Shown: positions 41,165-57,884 of the stretch, piece after piece | How the letters are laid out: each line of letters opens with the position of its first letter | How positions within the stretch are numbered: the first letter of the stretch is position 1 | NCBI GenBank assembly: GCA_018241725.1 | Contig: JAFEDI010000093.1 | Coordinates: 124,001 to 188,000 of the forward strand | DNA: 64,000 nucleotides | Direction of reading: 5' to 3' | DNA from: Pseudomonadota bacterium | GTDB taxonomy: Bacteria; Pseudomonadota; Gammaproteobacteria; Burkholderiales; Rhodocyclaceae | Translations under genes and position numbers: made by a program | The notes under the pieces: generated by a model | What the model was told of the DNA's origin: nothing | The model's input: only the letters and a program-made list of their open reading frames with translations | Databases searched by the model: none

Positions 41165-43729
41165 TCAGGCGCGCACCACCTTGACCGCACACTTCTTGAA
41201 GTCGGTCTGTTTGGAGATCGGGCAGGTGGCGTCGAGGGTGACCTTGTTCACCAGCTTGGATTCATCGAAGAAAGGCACGAAGATCAGCCCCACTGGCGGT
41301 TTGTTGCGGCCTTTGGTTTCCAGACGGGCGGTCATCTCGCCGCGACGGGACTGGACCTTGACCACCATGCCGCGCTGCAGGCCGCGCTTCTTGGCGTCAT
41401 CCGGGTGCATGAAGACCTGGGCTTCCGGTACCGCCTTGTGCAGTTCCGGCACGCGCCGGGTCATCGAGCCGGTGTGCCAGTGTTCCAGCACACGGCCGGT
41501 ACACAGCCACATGTCGTAGTCGGCATCGGGCTTCTCGGGGGGATCCTGATAGGGCAACGCAAAGACCACCGCCTTGCCATCCTTCTGGCCGTAGAACCGG
41601 ATGCCCTCGCCGGCCTTCACATACGGATCGTAGCCTTCGCGGTAGCGCCACAGGGTCTCCTTGCCATCCACCACCGGCCAGCGCAGGCCGCGTGCCTTGT
41701 GGTACATGTCGAAGGGCGCCAGATCGTGACCATGGCCGCGGCCAAAGCTGGCGTATTCCTCGAACAAGCCCTTCTGCACATAGAAGCCGAAGGCCTCGGC
41801 CTCGTCGTTGGTGTAGTTCTTGATGGCGTGCTCGTTCACCTTGACGGTGTCGCTCTTCGGGAACTTGTTCACCACCTTGTTGGCGTACAGCACGTCGTAC
41901 ATGGTCTTGCCCTTGTACTCGGGCTTCTTGGCGAGCAGCTCGGCCGGCCACACCTCTTCCATCTTGAAGCGCTTGGAAAACTCGAGGAACTGCCACAGGT
42001 CCGACTTGGCCTCGCCCGGCGCCTTGACCTGCTGGCGCCACACCTGGGTACGCCGTTCGGCGTTGCCGAAGGCGCCCTCCTTCTCGGTCCACATGGCAGC
42101 CGGCAGGATCAGGTCGGCGGCCATTGCCGACACGGTCGGGTACACGTCGGACACCACCACGAAGGCCGCCGGATTTCGCCAGCCCGGGTAGATCTCCTGG
42201 TTCACGTTGGGACCAGCCTGCATGTTGTTGGTGGTGCTGGTCCAGTAGCACTTGAGCTTGCCGTCCTTCAGCGCGCGGCTCTGGGCCACCGCGTGATAGC
42301 CGATCTTGTCGGGGATGGTGCCGTCCGGCAGTTGCCAGATCTCCTCCGCGTGGTGGCGGTGCTCGGGGTTGGTCACCACCATGTCGGCCGGCAGGCGGTG
42401 TGCGAAGGTACCCACTTCCCGCGCTGTGCCGCAGGCAGACGGCTGGCCAGTCAGCGAGAACGGGCCGGAACCCGGCGTGGCGATCTTGCCCACCAGCAGG
42501 TGGACGTTGTAGATCATGTTGTTGGCCCAGGTGCCACGGGTATGCTGGTTGAAACCCATGGTCCAGAAGCTGACGACCTTCTTCTTCGGGTCGGCGTACA
42601 GCTCGGCCAGCTTCTGCAGGCGCTCCTTCGGCACACCGGACAGCTTGGACGTGTAGTCCAGCGTGTAGGTGGAGACGAACTTCTTGAAGTCCTCGAAGGT
42701 GATCGGCTTGGCGTCGTTGGGGTTGTTCTTCGGCTTGCCGTCGGCACCGGGATAGCCGTTGAACTTGGCGTCCTTCTCCAGCGGGTTGTTCGGACGCAAG
42801 CCATAGCCGATGTCGGTCTCGCCCTGCTTGAAGTTCACGTGGGCCTTCACGAACTCCTGGTTGACCTTGCCCGACTGGATGATGTGGTTGCAGATGTAGT
42901 TGAGGATCGCCAGGTCGGTCTGCGGCACGAAGACCATGCCGTTGTCTGCCAGCTCGAAGCTGCGGTGCTCGAAGGTGGACAGCACGTGCACCTGCACGTC
43001 GGTCTTGGTCAGGCGGCGATCGGTGATGCGGGTCCACAGGATGGGGTGCATCTCGGCCATGTTGGAGCCCCACAGCACGAAGGCGTCGGCCTGCTCGATG
43101 TCGTCGTAGCAGCCCATCGGCTCGTCCATACCGAAAGTGCGCATGAAGCCGGTCACTGCCGAGGCCATGCAGTGGCGGGCGTTGGGGTCGAGGTTGTTGG
43201 AGCGGAAGCCGGCCTTCATCAGCTTGGAGGCGGCGTAGCCCTCGAAGATCGTCCATTGGCCGGAGCCAAACATGCCGATGGAGCCTGGCCCTTCGGCCTT
43301 CAGCGCGGTCTTCCATTTCTCGGCCATGATGTCGAAGGCCTGGTTCCAGCTGATCGGCGTGAATTCACCGTTCTTGTCGTACTTGCCGTCCTTCATGCGC
43401 AAGAGCGGACGGGTCAGGCGGTCCTCGCCGTACATGATCTTGGACAGGAAGTAGCCCTTGATGCAGTTCAGGCCGCGGTTGACCGGCGCGTCCGGATCGC
43501 CCTGCGTGGCCACCACGCGGCCGTTCTGCACGCCGACCAGCACCGAACAGCCGGTGCCGCAAAAGCGGCACGGCGCCTTGTCCCAGCGCACCGCGTTGGC
43601 GTTGCCGGTGTCAGCCGGCACCGGCGCGGCCTCCTTCTTGGCGGCAAGGGCGGGCAGGGAAACGCCGGCCGTGGCGGCGGCCGCGGCGATCGCCTGGGTC
43701 TTGATGAAGTCGCGTCGGTTGATGGTCAT
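41165..43729 (-). CDS. napA: Periplasmic nitrate reductase catalytic subunit NapA
   Basis: This 854-residue molybdoenzyme reduces nitrate to nitrite in the periplasm. The Tat signal [14 protein letters not shown] is followed by the [4Fe-4S] cysteines C54, C57, C61 and C89. The Mo-coordinating Cys is C187 in [10 protein letters not shown], and bis-MGD-binding segments run throughout. The C-terminal molydopterin dinucleotide domain carries [19 protein letters not shown]. The ATG overlaps the napD stop (ATGA); the reading frame runs far upstream through napD and napF without significance. Confidence 0.98.
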   Translation of the reverse strand: MTINRRDFIKTQAIAAAAATAGVSLPALAAKKEAAPVPADTGNANAVRWDKAPCRFCGTGCSVLVGVQNGRVVATQGDPDAPVNRGLNCIKGYFLSKIMYGEDRLTRPLLRMKDGKYDKNGEFTPISWNQAFDIMAEKWKTALKAEGPGSIGMFGSGQWTIFEGYAASKLMKAGFRSNNLDPNARHCMASAVTGFMRTFGMDEPMGCYDDIEQADAFVLWGSNMAEMHPILWTRITDRRLTKTDVQVHVLSTFEHRSFELADNGMVFVPQTDLAILNYICNHIIQSGKVNQEFVKAHVNFKQGETDIGYGLRPNNPLEKDAKFNGYPGADGKPKNNPNDAKPITFEDFKKFVSTYTLDYTSKLSGVPKERLQKLAELYADPKKKVVSFWTMGFNQHTRGTWANNMIYNVHLLVGKIATPGSGPFSLTGQPSACGTAREVGTFAHRLPADMVVTNPEHRHHAEEIWQLPDGTIPDKIGYHAVAQSRALKDGKLKCYWTSTTNNMQAGPNVNQEIYPGWRNPAAFVVVSDVYPTVSAMAADLILPAAMWTEKEGAFGNAERRTQVWRQQVKAPGEAKSDLWQFLEFSKRFKMEEVWPAELLAKKPEYKGKTMYDVLYANKVVNKFPKSDTVKVNEHAIKNYTNDEAEAFGFYVQKGLFEEYASFGRGHGHDLAPFDMYHKARGLRWPVVDGKETLWRYREGYDPYVKAGEGIRFYGQKDGKAVVFALPYQDPPEKPDADYDMWLCTGRVLEHWHTGSMTRRVPELHKAVPEAQVFMHPDDAKKRGLQRGMVVKVQSRRGEMTARLETKGRNKPPVGLIFVPFFDESKLVNKVTLDATCPISKQTDFKKCAVKVVRA

Positions 43730-44013
43730 GATTGAGCCTCCTCGCAGGGGGAATTCGTTTCGGACTGTTGATTCGAAAGCAGGGGATCGTCGCGGTGCTC
43801 GTAGGCCAACGTGGCAGCCAGCACCTGCGGAACCCGGTGAATGGCGATCAGGGTGTCGGTCATCGCGGCGCCTTCCGCGTCCTCGACGGTGACGATCAGC
43901 TTGCCGTCGTCGGACATGCCGTGGCACTCGACGCCCGGAAAGGCGAGCAGCGCCGCTTCGGCGGCGGCGCGGGCATGGGGATGGATGCGCAGGACAAGAC
44001 TGGCGATGTTCAT
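43726..44013 (-). CDS. napD: NapD, Tat-signal chaperone for NapA
   Basis: This 95-residue ferredoxin-fold protein opens with [16 protein letters not shown] and has the family pattern [20 protein letters not shown]. NapD binds the NapA signal peptide in the cytoplasm and delays export until the cofactor is inserted. It is coupled by four-base overlaps to both napF and napA. Confidence 0.93.
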   Translation of the reverse strand: MNIASLVLRIHPHARAAAEAALLAFPGVECHGMSDDGKLIVTVEDAEGAAMTDTLIAIHRVPQVLAATLAYEHRDDPLLSNQQSETNSPCEEAQS

Positions 44014-44510
44014 GACGGCTCCAGAGCAGGATCGAGGGCGACGCGCACGATGGCCGTCGTGGGACAGGGCACCAGGCAGGCGCCGCAGCCGGTGCAAACA
44101 GTGTTGTCCACGTCGGGCAGCGGAACGCCACCGATGCGTGGCCGGAAACGGATCGCCGAGGCCTCGCAGATTTCACCGCACACCCGGCACTCCACGTGGC
44201 GAGCCGCCAGGCAGCCTTCATCGATACGGATGCCCCAGGCCCACGCGCGCTGCGCAGTGTCGCGGCCGATGGCGCCGGTGGAGCAGGCCTGAGCGCAGCC
44301 GCCACAGAAGGTGCATGCCGCAGACGTGAAATCCGCCTCCGGATAGCCACCGGCACCGCGTTTCAGCAAACCGGTCGGACAGACCGGCAAGCAGGCGTCG
44401 CAGCGCGAGCACAATTCGAGGAAGCGGTTCTCGGTGGTGCTCCAGGGCGGACGGAATGGAGTCCCGCCGGGCGCCCTGACACCCAGAAAACGACGGCGGG
44501 AAACATCCAT
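44010..44510 (-). CDS. napF: Ferredoxin-type protein NapF
   Basis: This 166-residue cytoplasmic iron-sulfur protein has clusters signalled by [41 protein letters not shown] and [15 protein letters not shown]. NapF interacts with NapA in the cytoplasm during maturation. Start at 44510 ([10 protein letters not shown]) is supported by the promoter model, since an upstream in-frame start at 44555 would precede the predicted transcript start at 44535. First gene of napFDAGHBC. Confidence 0.92.
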   Translation of the reverse strand: MDVSRRRFLGVRAPGGTPFRPPWSTTENRFLELCSRCDACLPVCPTGLLKRGAGGYPEADFTSAACTFCGGCAQACSTGAIGRDTAQRAWAWGIRIDEGCLAARHVECRVCGEICEASAIRFRPRIGGVPLPDVDNTVCTGCGACLVPCPTTAIVRVALDPALEPS

Positions 44511-44541
44511 GGCAGGCTCGTGGTTTTTATCGGATGGAGCG

Positions 44542-44583
44542 ATCCTATGCCCCACGCCACGAAGAAACCTTGATCTGTGCGAA
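44542..44583 (-). promoter_or_regulatory. FNR/Dnr-dependent promoter of the nap operon
   Basis: On the minus strand TTCGCACAGATCAA (44583-44570) keeps one perfect half-site (ATCAA) and a weak second half. The hexamer TAGGAT (44547-44542) lies exactly where a -10 should be if the dyad is centred at -41.5. The transcript would start at 44535 and the leader would be 25 nt. The geometry is better than the dyad itself. Confidence 0.55.
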
Positions 44584-44588
44584 GGAAT

Positions 44589-48551
<3,963 letters not shown>

Positions 48552-48555
48552 ACGT

Positions 48556-51233
<2,678 letters not shown>

Positions 51234-51237
<4 letters not shown>

Positions 51238-52418
51238 CGATGAGCTCCGTCCACCTCCGGCTCAGGGTCGGCGAAACGTGTAGCAATGTCGGCAAAACGT
51301 TCGCGGCAGGCAAGAAAGGCGTCTACCACATCCGGATCGAAATGACTGCCTCGCCCGTCGACGATGATCTGGGTGGTTTCTTCCAGCGTCATCGGCGGTT
51401 TATAGACACGCCGGCTCATCAGCGCGTCGAAGACGTCGGCTAGTGCCATCAGGCGCGCCGACACCGGGATCGCATCCCCGGCGTGACCGCCCGGATAACC
51501 ACTGCCGTCCCATTTTTCGTGGTGGCCCAACGCAATCTCGCGGGCGATGCACAGGAAGGCGAAGGCCTCGCCGGCCTGGGCGGCGGAGGCCTCGTCGGCA
51601 CTTTCCAGGGCCTGGGCCATGGCCTTGTCGATAGCATCGGCGCCGATGGCCGGATGGGCCTTCATGATCTCGAACTCATCGCTGGTCAGCCGGCCACGCT
51701 TGAGCAGGATGCTGTCGGGGATTCCAACCTTGCCGATGTCGTGCAGCGGCGCCGCCTTCACGACCATGCCCAGACGGGCACCGCCCAATGCCGAATTGAA
51801 GCGGGAGTGCTCCGCCAGATGGCGCGCCAGCATGTCCACATAGGTCTGGGTGCGTACGATGTGCCGCCCGGTCTCGTTGTCCCTGGCCTCACTGAGGCAG
51901 GCCAGCGCGCGCACGCTGAGTTCCTGCACGAGCAGGTTCTCGCTCATGCGCCGGCTGACTTCGCGCTCCAACCATTCGTTCTCGTTGGCCAGCCGGTCAC
52001 GGGCCTGCTTGAGCTCCAGGTGGGTACGCACCCGCGCCAGCACAATGGCCGGATTGATCGGCTTGGTGATGTAATCCACGGCCCCTAGGGCCAGACCGTG
52101 CTCCTCGTTCTCGGCGGCGTTCATGGCCGTCACGAAGATCACCGGGATATTGCGCGTGGCCGGGTCAGCATGCAGGCGCTCCATGACCTCGTAACCATCC
52201 ATCCCCGGCATCATCACGTCGAGCAGGATCAGGTCCGGGCGCGGCGAAAGTCCTGCCGCCCGCAGCGCCCGCTCGCCGGAATTGGCGGCACGCACCCGGT
52301 AGTGGGGCTGCAGTAGTTCCCCCAGAACTGCCAGATTCTGCGGCGTATCGTCGACGATCAGGACCGTGTGCCGGACTGCAAGGGCCTCAGGCTTGTCGCT
52401 ACTCGCGTAAATGCTCAT
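51234..52418 (-). CDS. Response regulator with HD-GYP phosphodiesterase domain
   Basis: This 394-residue protein has an N-terminal receiver domain (phosphoacceptor D67 in [10 protein letters not shown]). An HD-GYP domain follows, with intact HD at 226-227 ([11 protein letters not shown]) and GYP at 307-309 ([13 protein letters not shown]). It should hydrolyse cyclic di-GMP under control of phosphorylation, most simply by the two kinases encoded downstream. ATG 52418 opens the receiver-domain protein; the upstream frame is not supported. First gene of the three-gene unit. Confidence 0.93.
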
Positions 52419-52728
52419 CAGGAAGTCTCCACCCCGGAGCAGGGCGATCGGCAAAGGGCGAGGGGGTAGGCCAGGGGCGACATCAGCATTCCATACAAGC
52501 GTCACGCGCCCCCTTCATGAGCATGAGTCTAGTAGCCCTTTTGCCTAGCCATCGGCATATTCGATTACGGCAAGCTTAACGGCACTTCCCCAAAGGGCTT
52601 TAGGGAGAGTTGCGCCACTCCCGCCTTGCCCGAGACTCAACGCCACCTGGGATTTCGGCCACAAACGCTTCTTTGAATTCCCAATACCAACCCATCCCGG
52701 AAATAATCCATCAAACGGGACAACTGGC
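52419..52728. other. Intergenic region between HD-GYP gene and glycosyltransferase cluster
   Basis: These 310 bp hold the unmapped promoter of the signalling operon and the trailer of the glycan cluster. A minus-strand frame crossing it (52545-52898) overlaps the 3' end of the glycosyltransferase and lacks motifs. I see no RNA gene, repeat or confident terminator. Confidence 0.4.
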
Positions 52729-53667
52729 TCACAGCAACTTGTCAATGAAGAAGCGGGGGCGCCGCTTGGTCTCCAGATAGGACTTGGCAACGTATTCACC
52801 AAGAATCCCGATCGACAGTAACTGTACCCCGCCCAGGAAGTACATCGGCACGACAGTGGAAGCCCAGCCAGGAACCGTCGCACCACTTGCCAACGCACGG
52901 ATGACGATCCAGCCCGCCATCATCAGGCTGACCAGGCAGGTGGCCAAACCAATGCCGGAAATGAAGCGCAGCGGCACCACGCTGAAAGAAGTAATGCCAT
53001 CGATAGCAAACGCAAGCATCTTGCGAAGGGGATACTTGGACTCCCCCGCAAAACGTTCGGAGCGGGCGTATTCCACCCGGGCGCTCTTGAAGCCGATCAA
53101 GGGAATGATCCCACGCAAGAACAGGTTTACCTCGTCGAATTCACGCAGATTTTCAATCGCTCGCCGGGTCATGAGCCGGTAGTCCGCATGATCGAAGACC
53201 ACATCCACCCCCATCACCGTCATCAAGCGGTAGAAGCCCTGGGCTGTAAGGCGCTTGAAGGCCGTATCGGTGGTGCGGCTACTACGGACGCCATAAACGA
53301 TGTCACTGCCTTCGGCGTGGGCTGCAAGCATCCCCTTGATGGCCCGCGGGTCATCCTGCAGGTCCGCGTCCATCGAAACGATCACATCACCTTCCGCGGA
53401 CAACAGCCCCGCCAACAAGGCACGCTGGTGACCACAGTTGCGCGACAACTTGATGCCACCAAAATTGGGATCATCCGCACTAAAGGCTTCGATCTGGCGC
53501 CATGTCCGGTCCCGACTCCCGTCATCCACGAAATACACACGACTGTCCGGCGCAATGCATGCGTCGGCGATCAATTCATCGAGAAGTACCCGCAACTGGC
53601 GCTGGGTTTCCGGCAGGACTTCCTCTTCGTTGTAACACGGGATAACGAGTCCGAGGCGGGGAGGCAT
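52729..53667 (-). CDS. GtrB/DPM1-like glycosyltransferase family 2
   Basis: This 312-residue polyprenyl-phosphate glycosyltransferase has an N-terminal GT-A domain (LGLVIPCYNEEEVLP; VYFVDDGSRD; VSMDADLQDDP as the DXD-type metal site). Two C-terminal membrane helices cover about 230-290. It should transfer a sugar from a nucleotide donor to undecaprenyl phosphate on the cytoplasmic side. Paired with the GtrA-type protein encoded 10 bp upstream. Confidence 0.92.
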   Translation of the reverse strand: MPPRLGLVIPCYNEEEVLPETQRQLRVLLDELIADACIAPDSRVYFVDDGSRDRTWRQIEAFSADDPNFGGIKLSRNCGHQRALLAGLLSAEGDVIVSMDADLQDDPRAIKGMLAAHAEGSDIVYGVRSSRTTDTAFKRLTAQGFYRLMTVMGVDVVFDHADYRLMTRRAIENLREFDEVNLFLRGIIPLIGFKSARVEYARSERFAGESKYPLRKMLAFAIDGITSFSVVPLRFISGIGLATCLVSLMMAGWIVIRALASGATVPGWASTVVPMYFLGGVQLLSIGILGEYVAKSYLETKRRPRFFIDKLL

Positions 53668-53677
53668 GGGATTTTCC

Positions 53678-54073
53678 TTATTGGCTGACCTTGGCGGGCC
53701 TGAAAACGATGTAGCGCTGACAGACAAAGGACAACAGGGTGATCGGCACCAGTGCCAGCCCGCCTCCCAAATAAGCATTGATGCCGTACTCAAGGAACAA
53801 GGCAATCAAGGCAATATTGACGCAATAGAGGAAGAGCCAGAGCACCACAAAACGCGGCAAGCGGCGGATCGAGGAATTCCCGAATACAAAGCGTCCCTGA
53901 CTGACGAAGGACACAGCGATCCCGAAAACCAGGGAGCCGAAATTGGCCACGGCATAATTAAGACCCAGGGCCAGCAGCAGCACATAACTCCCATAGGAGA
54001 GGCCGGTATTGGCCAGCCCCACCACGCCGAAGCGCAAGAACTGGGATGCGGCGGGATGCTTCAAGATGTGCAT
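53678..54073 (-). CDS. GtrA-family membrane protein
   Basis: This 131-residue protein has four hydrophobic helices and the family pattern FLRFGVVGLANTGLSYGSYVLL near the N-terminus, plus FVFGNSS before the third helix. GtrA proteins are thought to flip polyprenyl-phosphate-linked sugars across the inner membrane. It forms a module with the GtrB-like gene immediately downstream. Confidence 0.9.
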   Translation of the reverse strand: MHILKHPAASQFLRFGVVGLANTGLSYGSYVLLLALGLNYAVANFGSLVFGIAVSFVSQGRFVFGNSSIRRLPRFVVLWLFLYCVNIALIALFLEYGINAYLGGGLALVPITLLSFVCQRYIVFRPAKVSQ

Positions 54074-54107
54074 TGAGGACTAAGGCAGCAAAGGGGCTCG
54101 AGAATGT

Positions 54108-54929
54108 CTAACGGAGGACGAAGGTGTAGATGATGCGGCGGGCGAGGTTGTTGAGACGAGCCCGCAGGCGACCTACGGCGATATCCATGTCACCCGCCCG
54201 CACTTGGGGAAGATGGGCAATAGCCTGGATGAAGCGACTGAATTCGCTGGCCTGTTCCCGGCCGATGGCCACACTCCAAGACCCCGTGGATACGCGGAAG
54301 GACGCCAGCGGCGCATCATCGCACCATGCGTCGCCATGGGCCAACAGACGACACCAGTAGTCCAGATCGAGCACATAAGGAATGCTCGCGTCGAATACGC
54401 CAGCACGTTCGGCAGCACTGCGCCGGAAGAGGACGGCACCCGGCTCGCCGATCAGGTTGGTACCGCCCCGGACACAGGCCCGCAATACCTCGCCAGCAGC
54501 CACGCGACCACTTTTCCAGGGAGCGCGCTTCACGAACAACGGCTTGTCACCCTTCCCGATGATGTGCCGACTGGCAAAGCTCAACACCACATCAGGATGG
54601 GCATCCAGGGCAGCCACCTGGCGTGCAAGGCAATCCGGCTCAATCAGGTCATCATGGGGAAGCACCTTCACATACTCCCCTCGGGCCTCCTCCAGGCAAC
54701 GGTTCCAGTTCCCCTCTGCGCGCAGGTTGGACGGATTCCGCAGGTAGCGGACCCGACGGTCCCCGAGGTAACGGGCCACCCGCGCACCGGTGTCATCCGG
54801 GGAGGCGTCATCGATGACGATCAGCTCGAAATCCTGCCAGGTTTGGGCCAGGACGGAACGAATAGCCATCTCGAGAAAATCCCCCCCACACCAAGTGGGG
54901 ATACACACAGATACCTTGGGAGTGATCAT
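54108..54929 (-). CDS. Glycosyltransferase family 2
   Basis: This 273-residue soluble GT-A enzyme has SVCIPTWCGGDFLEMAIRSVL, LIVIDDASPDDT and KVLPHDDLIEPDCL (metal-binding DD region). It lacks membrane helices, unlike the two GtrB-like enzymes around it, so it probably acts on a nucleotide-sugar donor and a lipid- or glycan-linked acceptor in the cytoplasm. It is encoded between the two GtrA/GtrB modules. Confidence 0.88.
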   Translation of the reverse strand: MITPKVSVCIPTWCGGDFLEMAIRSVLAQTWQDFELIVIDDASPDDTGARVARYLGDRRVRYLRNPSNLRAEGNWNRCLEEARGEYVKVLPHDDLIEPDCLARQVAALDAHPDVVLSFASRHIIGKGDKPLFVKRAPWKSGRVAAGEVLRACVRGGTNLIGEPGAVLFRRSAAERAGVFDASIPYVLDLDYWCRLLAHGDAWCDDAPLASFRVSTGSWSVAIGREQASEFSRFIQAIAHLPQVRAGDMDIAVGRLRARLNNLARRIIYTFVLR

Positions 54930-54979
54930 GACATCGAATTGTTGTCTGCAAAAGCACAGCTTGCGGCTGCAACGGCATG

Positions 54980-56038
54980 TCAGCTAGGTGTTAGCGCACC
55001 AGGATTACGTTCCCTGGGTACGAACTCACGGCCTGCCGCCGCGTGAAGACGGTGAAGTTCCGATGGCTCGAAGACATTGACGAAATAGAGGGGACGCCCT
55101 TTCGACTCGTTAAATATGCGCCCCAGATACTCTCCAAGCAACCCGACCGCAATTAGGTTGCTCCCGCCGAGCAGCAGCGTGACGACCATCAGGGAAGGAT
55201 AGCCCTTGACTGACTCACCATACATCAGCGTCTTGTAAATCGTGTAGATCGCATACATGAACGCGAGACCTGCTACGCAAACGCCCAGGTAAGTCGCAAT
55301 TTTCAAGGGAGCAATCGTGAAGGAGGTAATGCCCTCCAGCGCAAAATTCCAGAGTTTCCAGTAGTTCCACTTGGTCTCGCCGGCAAAGCGGGGATCCCGG
55401 TCATACTCGACGGCTATACTGGGATAACCGATCCACGCAAATAGCCCTTTCATGAAACGATGCTGTTCGTTCAACTGCCCGAGGGCGAGGACGGCACGTC
55501 GGCTCAACAGCCGGAAGTCACCGGTATCTTCTGGAATTTTGATACGGCTGACCGACTGCATGACTCGGTAGAAATAGTGAGCCGTGATCTTTTTGAACCA
55601 CGACTCGCCGTCCCTGACCTTCCTCTTGGCATATACATTGTCATAGCCGTGCTGCCATTTGGCCACCAAGGCGGGAATCAACTCGGGGGGGTCCTGCAGA
55701 TCGGCATCGATGATGATCACCGCGTCGCCAGCGGAATGCTCCAGACCGGCAGAGACAGCAATTTCCTTACCGAAGTTACGACTCAGATCCACGATGGAGA
55801 CGCGCGGATCCGCAGCCCGGATGGCATGCAACACAGCCATCGTGTTGTCACGACTCCCGTCATTGACATAGACGATTTCCGCCTCACAACTCATCTGATC
55901 AAGAGTTTGGGCCAGTCGGCGGTGGAATTCGCCCAGCACTTCCTGCTCGTTGTAAGCAGGTACCACTACCGACAAACTGTAGCCCGCGTCGGGGATGGAG
56001 GTCTTTCTCGAGCTCATGGATTTACCCGAAACGTCCAT
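54980..56038 (-). CDS. GtrB/DPM1-like glycosyltransferase family 2 (second copy)
   Basis: This 352-residue enzyme has a GT-A domain (SVVVPAYNEQEVLGEFH; VNDGSRDNT; IIIDADLQDPPELIP) and two C-terminal membrane helices near 240-310. It is more like the Shigella phage GtrB/ArnC group than the first copy. The ATG at 56038 overlaps the upstream GtrA gene by 25 bp; a Met at 56017 is an alternative start. The overlapped pair forms the second flippase/transferase module. Confidence 0.92.
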   Translation of the reverse strand: MDVSGKSMSSRKTSIPDAGYSLSVVVPAYNEQEVLGEFHRRLAQTLDQMSCEAEIVYVNDGSRDNTMAVLHAIRAADPRVSIVDLSRNFGKEIAVSAGLEHSAGDAVIIIDADLQDPPELIPALVAKWQHGYDNVYAKRKVRDGESWFKKITAHYFYRVMQSVSRIKIPEDTGDFRLLSRRAVLALGQLNEQHRFMKGLFAWIGYPSIAVEYDRDPRFAGETKWNYWKLWNFALEGITSFTIAPLKIATYLGVCVAGLAFMYAIYTIYKTLMYGESVKGYPSLMVVTLLLGGSNLIAVGLLGEYLGRIFNESKGRPLYFVNVFEPSELHRLHAAAGREFVPRERNPGALTPS

Positions 56039-56397
56039 AGTCTATTGCCGATGAAGTTGAAAACAAGAACCAGGCCACTGGCAACGGTCTGGGCAAGCAG
56101 ATAATGGAGGCTCAGGCCCAATAGCAGCATCATGAACAGGTAGTTCAGTCCGAAGCCCGTACCGGCAAGCGCGAGAAAACGTGGCAATGTTTCGACATGG
56201 CGACGATCCGAGGAGAAGGTAATCGAATAATTGAGCGAATAATTGATCAGCGCCCCCACCACCGCCCCCACAGCGGATGCCGCCAGGGGGCCACTGACGC
56301 CACTGGAAGTCAAGCCATACAGTGTCAGGAAGTGTCCCGCCGTACCGACCAGACCGATCAGGCAGAAGGTACCGAACTGTGCAACCGCCATCTTCAT
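56014..56397 (-). CDS. GtrA-family membrane protein (second copy)
   Basis: This 127-residue, four-helix protein has FCLIGLVGTAGHFLTLYGL and LINYSLNYSITFSSDRRH, typical of GtrA. Divergent from the first GtrA of the cluster, so not a recent duplicate. Start overlaps the stop of the GT39-like gene by four bases, end overlaps the GtrB gene. Confidence 0.9.
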   Translation of the reverse strand: MKMAVAQFGTFCLIGLVGTAGHFLTLYGLTSSGVSGPLAASAVGAVVGALINYSLNYSITFSSDRRHVETLPRFLALAGTGFGLNYLFMMLLLGLSLHYLLAQTVASGLVLVFNFIGNRLWTFRVNP

Positions 56398-57884
56398 CGC
56401 ACGGCATCCGTCAACCGCCCCCCGGCCTCAGGCCGCGCGGCCTTGCAGGCTTCGGCCTCCAGCAGGGCACCCAACAAGACAGCCACCACACCGGCTAGAG
56501 GTATGTGGTGGCGACCGCCGCTCTCGAAGATACTATCAATCACAAAAAAGTACAGATAGATCAAATTAAGCAACGACAAACCGAGGGTAAGGCGTTCTCC
56601 AGCAGATCGGCGCAGCATCAACACCAGCAGCGTCAGCCACAACAGCAGCCAGTACAGGTTCGAGAGGGCCTTGTGACCAGCGTAGTGCAAGCCCTCTATC
56701 CCCAGAGCCCGCTTGAGACACCAGTAGGCACCGTAAGCATCGTCTCCCTGGAACAGTGCAATCTTTGTCAAGGCCAGGCGGGCAAAATCGTCCGGATTCT
56801 CTCTGATCCACTGCTTGCCCAAAGCGAACCCAAGCGCACTACGCTCAACCTCCGGGTAGACGAACAGATCCACCTCACCCCGGTCGATATACCCCCCCGT
56901 CGCAAGGGGATTGTTAGCCCGGTAGAAGACCTCGCCACCATTGGTGGCGATGGGTACGAACTTATGCAGCACGGCGACATTACGCAAGCTCCAGGGAGCA
57001 ATGGCCAAGGCCATACCCAGGGAGATCGACAGCAGCAACACAATGGCCGGCATCAGACGCGCTCGTTGGACCAGCAGATGGGCCGCATACGCTGTGGGCA
57101 GAAGCATGAACGAGGGCTGGATCAACGACGCAGCCCCCAGCGAAACACCTGCAGCGATCCCCGCCAACGGGGCCGGCCCCTGCTTGCGACTGGCCTTCAG
57201 GAACAGCACGCAACTCACGGTCAAGAACAGCAACGCCGGAAGTTCCTTGGCTCCACCAGTGGTCGTCAAGATCAGATTGGGCCACAGGGCGATAACCGTA
57301 ACAGCGATACGCGCCGTAAGGCCACCTGCGAGTTGCAGCGCGAGACTGCGCACCGCCAGGGCCGTGAGCATGAAGAATACGCAGTTGCTGATTACAAGAA
57401 TCCAGCTGACCTTGCCCAAGACGGCCAAAAAACCAGCCAATATCATCGGGTAGCCAGGAGGCCAGTATGCGAGATCTCCGCGCGGATCCTGGTAAGGTGC
57501 ATCACGCAGGAAGAGATCGGCCAGGGACAGATACACGGCACCATCGGATTGAGGTGGCGCCATATAGATCACACTGAACCCGATGCGTAACAGCAGGCCA
57601 ATCACGAGCAGGGAGGCGAACTCCGCGTTCCGGAAAGGACGCTCCGCCAGACGGGCCAGGCTCTGGAGCAAGCCGGAAAAGGAACAGCCGGCCAGCCAGC
57701 GGGCTCCCGCCAAGGAGGCCATAGCCGCTACCACGGCGACCACAGCCGCCTTGGCCTCGCCAAGTGCGCCTACCGCACCAAGGTAGACGATGCATCCCGG
57801 GGTCAGTACTGCCACGAAGCTCATTGCACGCTCCAGCGTCGTACCGGCAAGACGCGAGAGGATGAAAAATGGGCTCGAATTCAT
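56394..57884 (-). CDS. Glycosyltransferase family 39-like membrane protein
   Basis: This 496-residue protein has about 11 hydrophobic segments and the ArnT/PMT-like first periplasmic loop (VIYMAPPQSDGAVYLSLADLFL ... WPPGYPMILAGFL), where the conserved acidic residue contributes to catalysis. It probably transfers a sugar from undecaprenyl phosphate to an acceptor in the periplasm, that is, the step after GtrB and GtrA. ATG at 57884 overlaps the previous stop by one base. Confidence 0.85.
   Translation of the reverse strand: MNSSPFFILSRLAGTTLERAMSFVAVLTPGCIVYLGAVGALGEAKAAVVAVVAAMASLAGARWLAGCSFSGLLQSLARLAERPFRNAEFASLLVIGLLLRIGFSVIYMAPPQSDGAVYLSLADLFLRDAPYQDPRGDLAYWPPGYPMILAGFLAVLGKVSWILVISNCVFFMLTALAVRSLALQLAGGLTARIAVTVIALWPNLILTTTGGAKELPALLFLTVSCVLFLKASRKQGPAPLAGIAAGVSLGAASLIQPSFMLLPTAYAAHLLVQRARLMPAIVLLLSISLGMALAIAPWSLRNVAVLHKFVPIATNGGEVFYRANNPLATGGYIDRGEVDLFVYPEVERSALGFALGKQWIRENPDDFARLALTKIALFQGDDAYGAYWCLKRALGIEGLHYAGHKALSNLYWLLLWLTLLVLMLRRSAGERLTLGLSLLNLIYLYFFVIDSIFESGGRHHIPLAGVVAVLLGALLEAEACKAARPEAGGRLTDAVR

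Noticed and set aside
41000-43735. 911-codon open frame opposite napA
   Set aside because: Antisense shadow of napA and napG; no domain, His/Val/Gly-rich filler sequence.
52545-52898. 117-codon minus-strand frame between the HD-GYP gene and the glycosyltransferase
   Set aside because: Half of it overlaps the 3' end of a certain glycosyltransferase gene in another frame; no start signal or motif.
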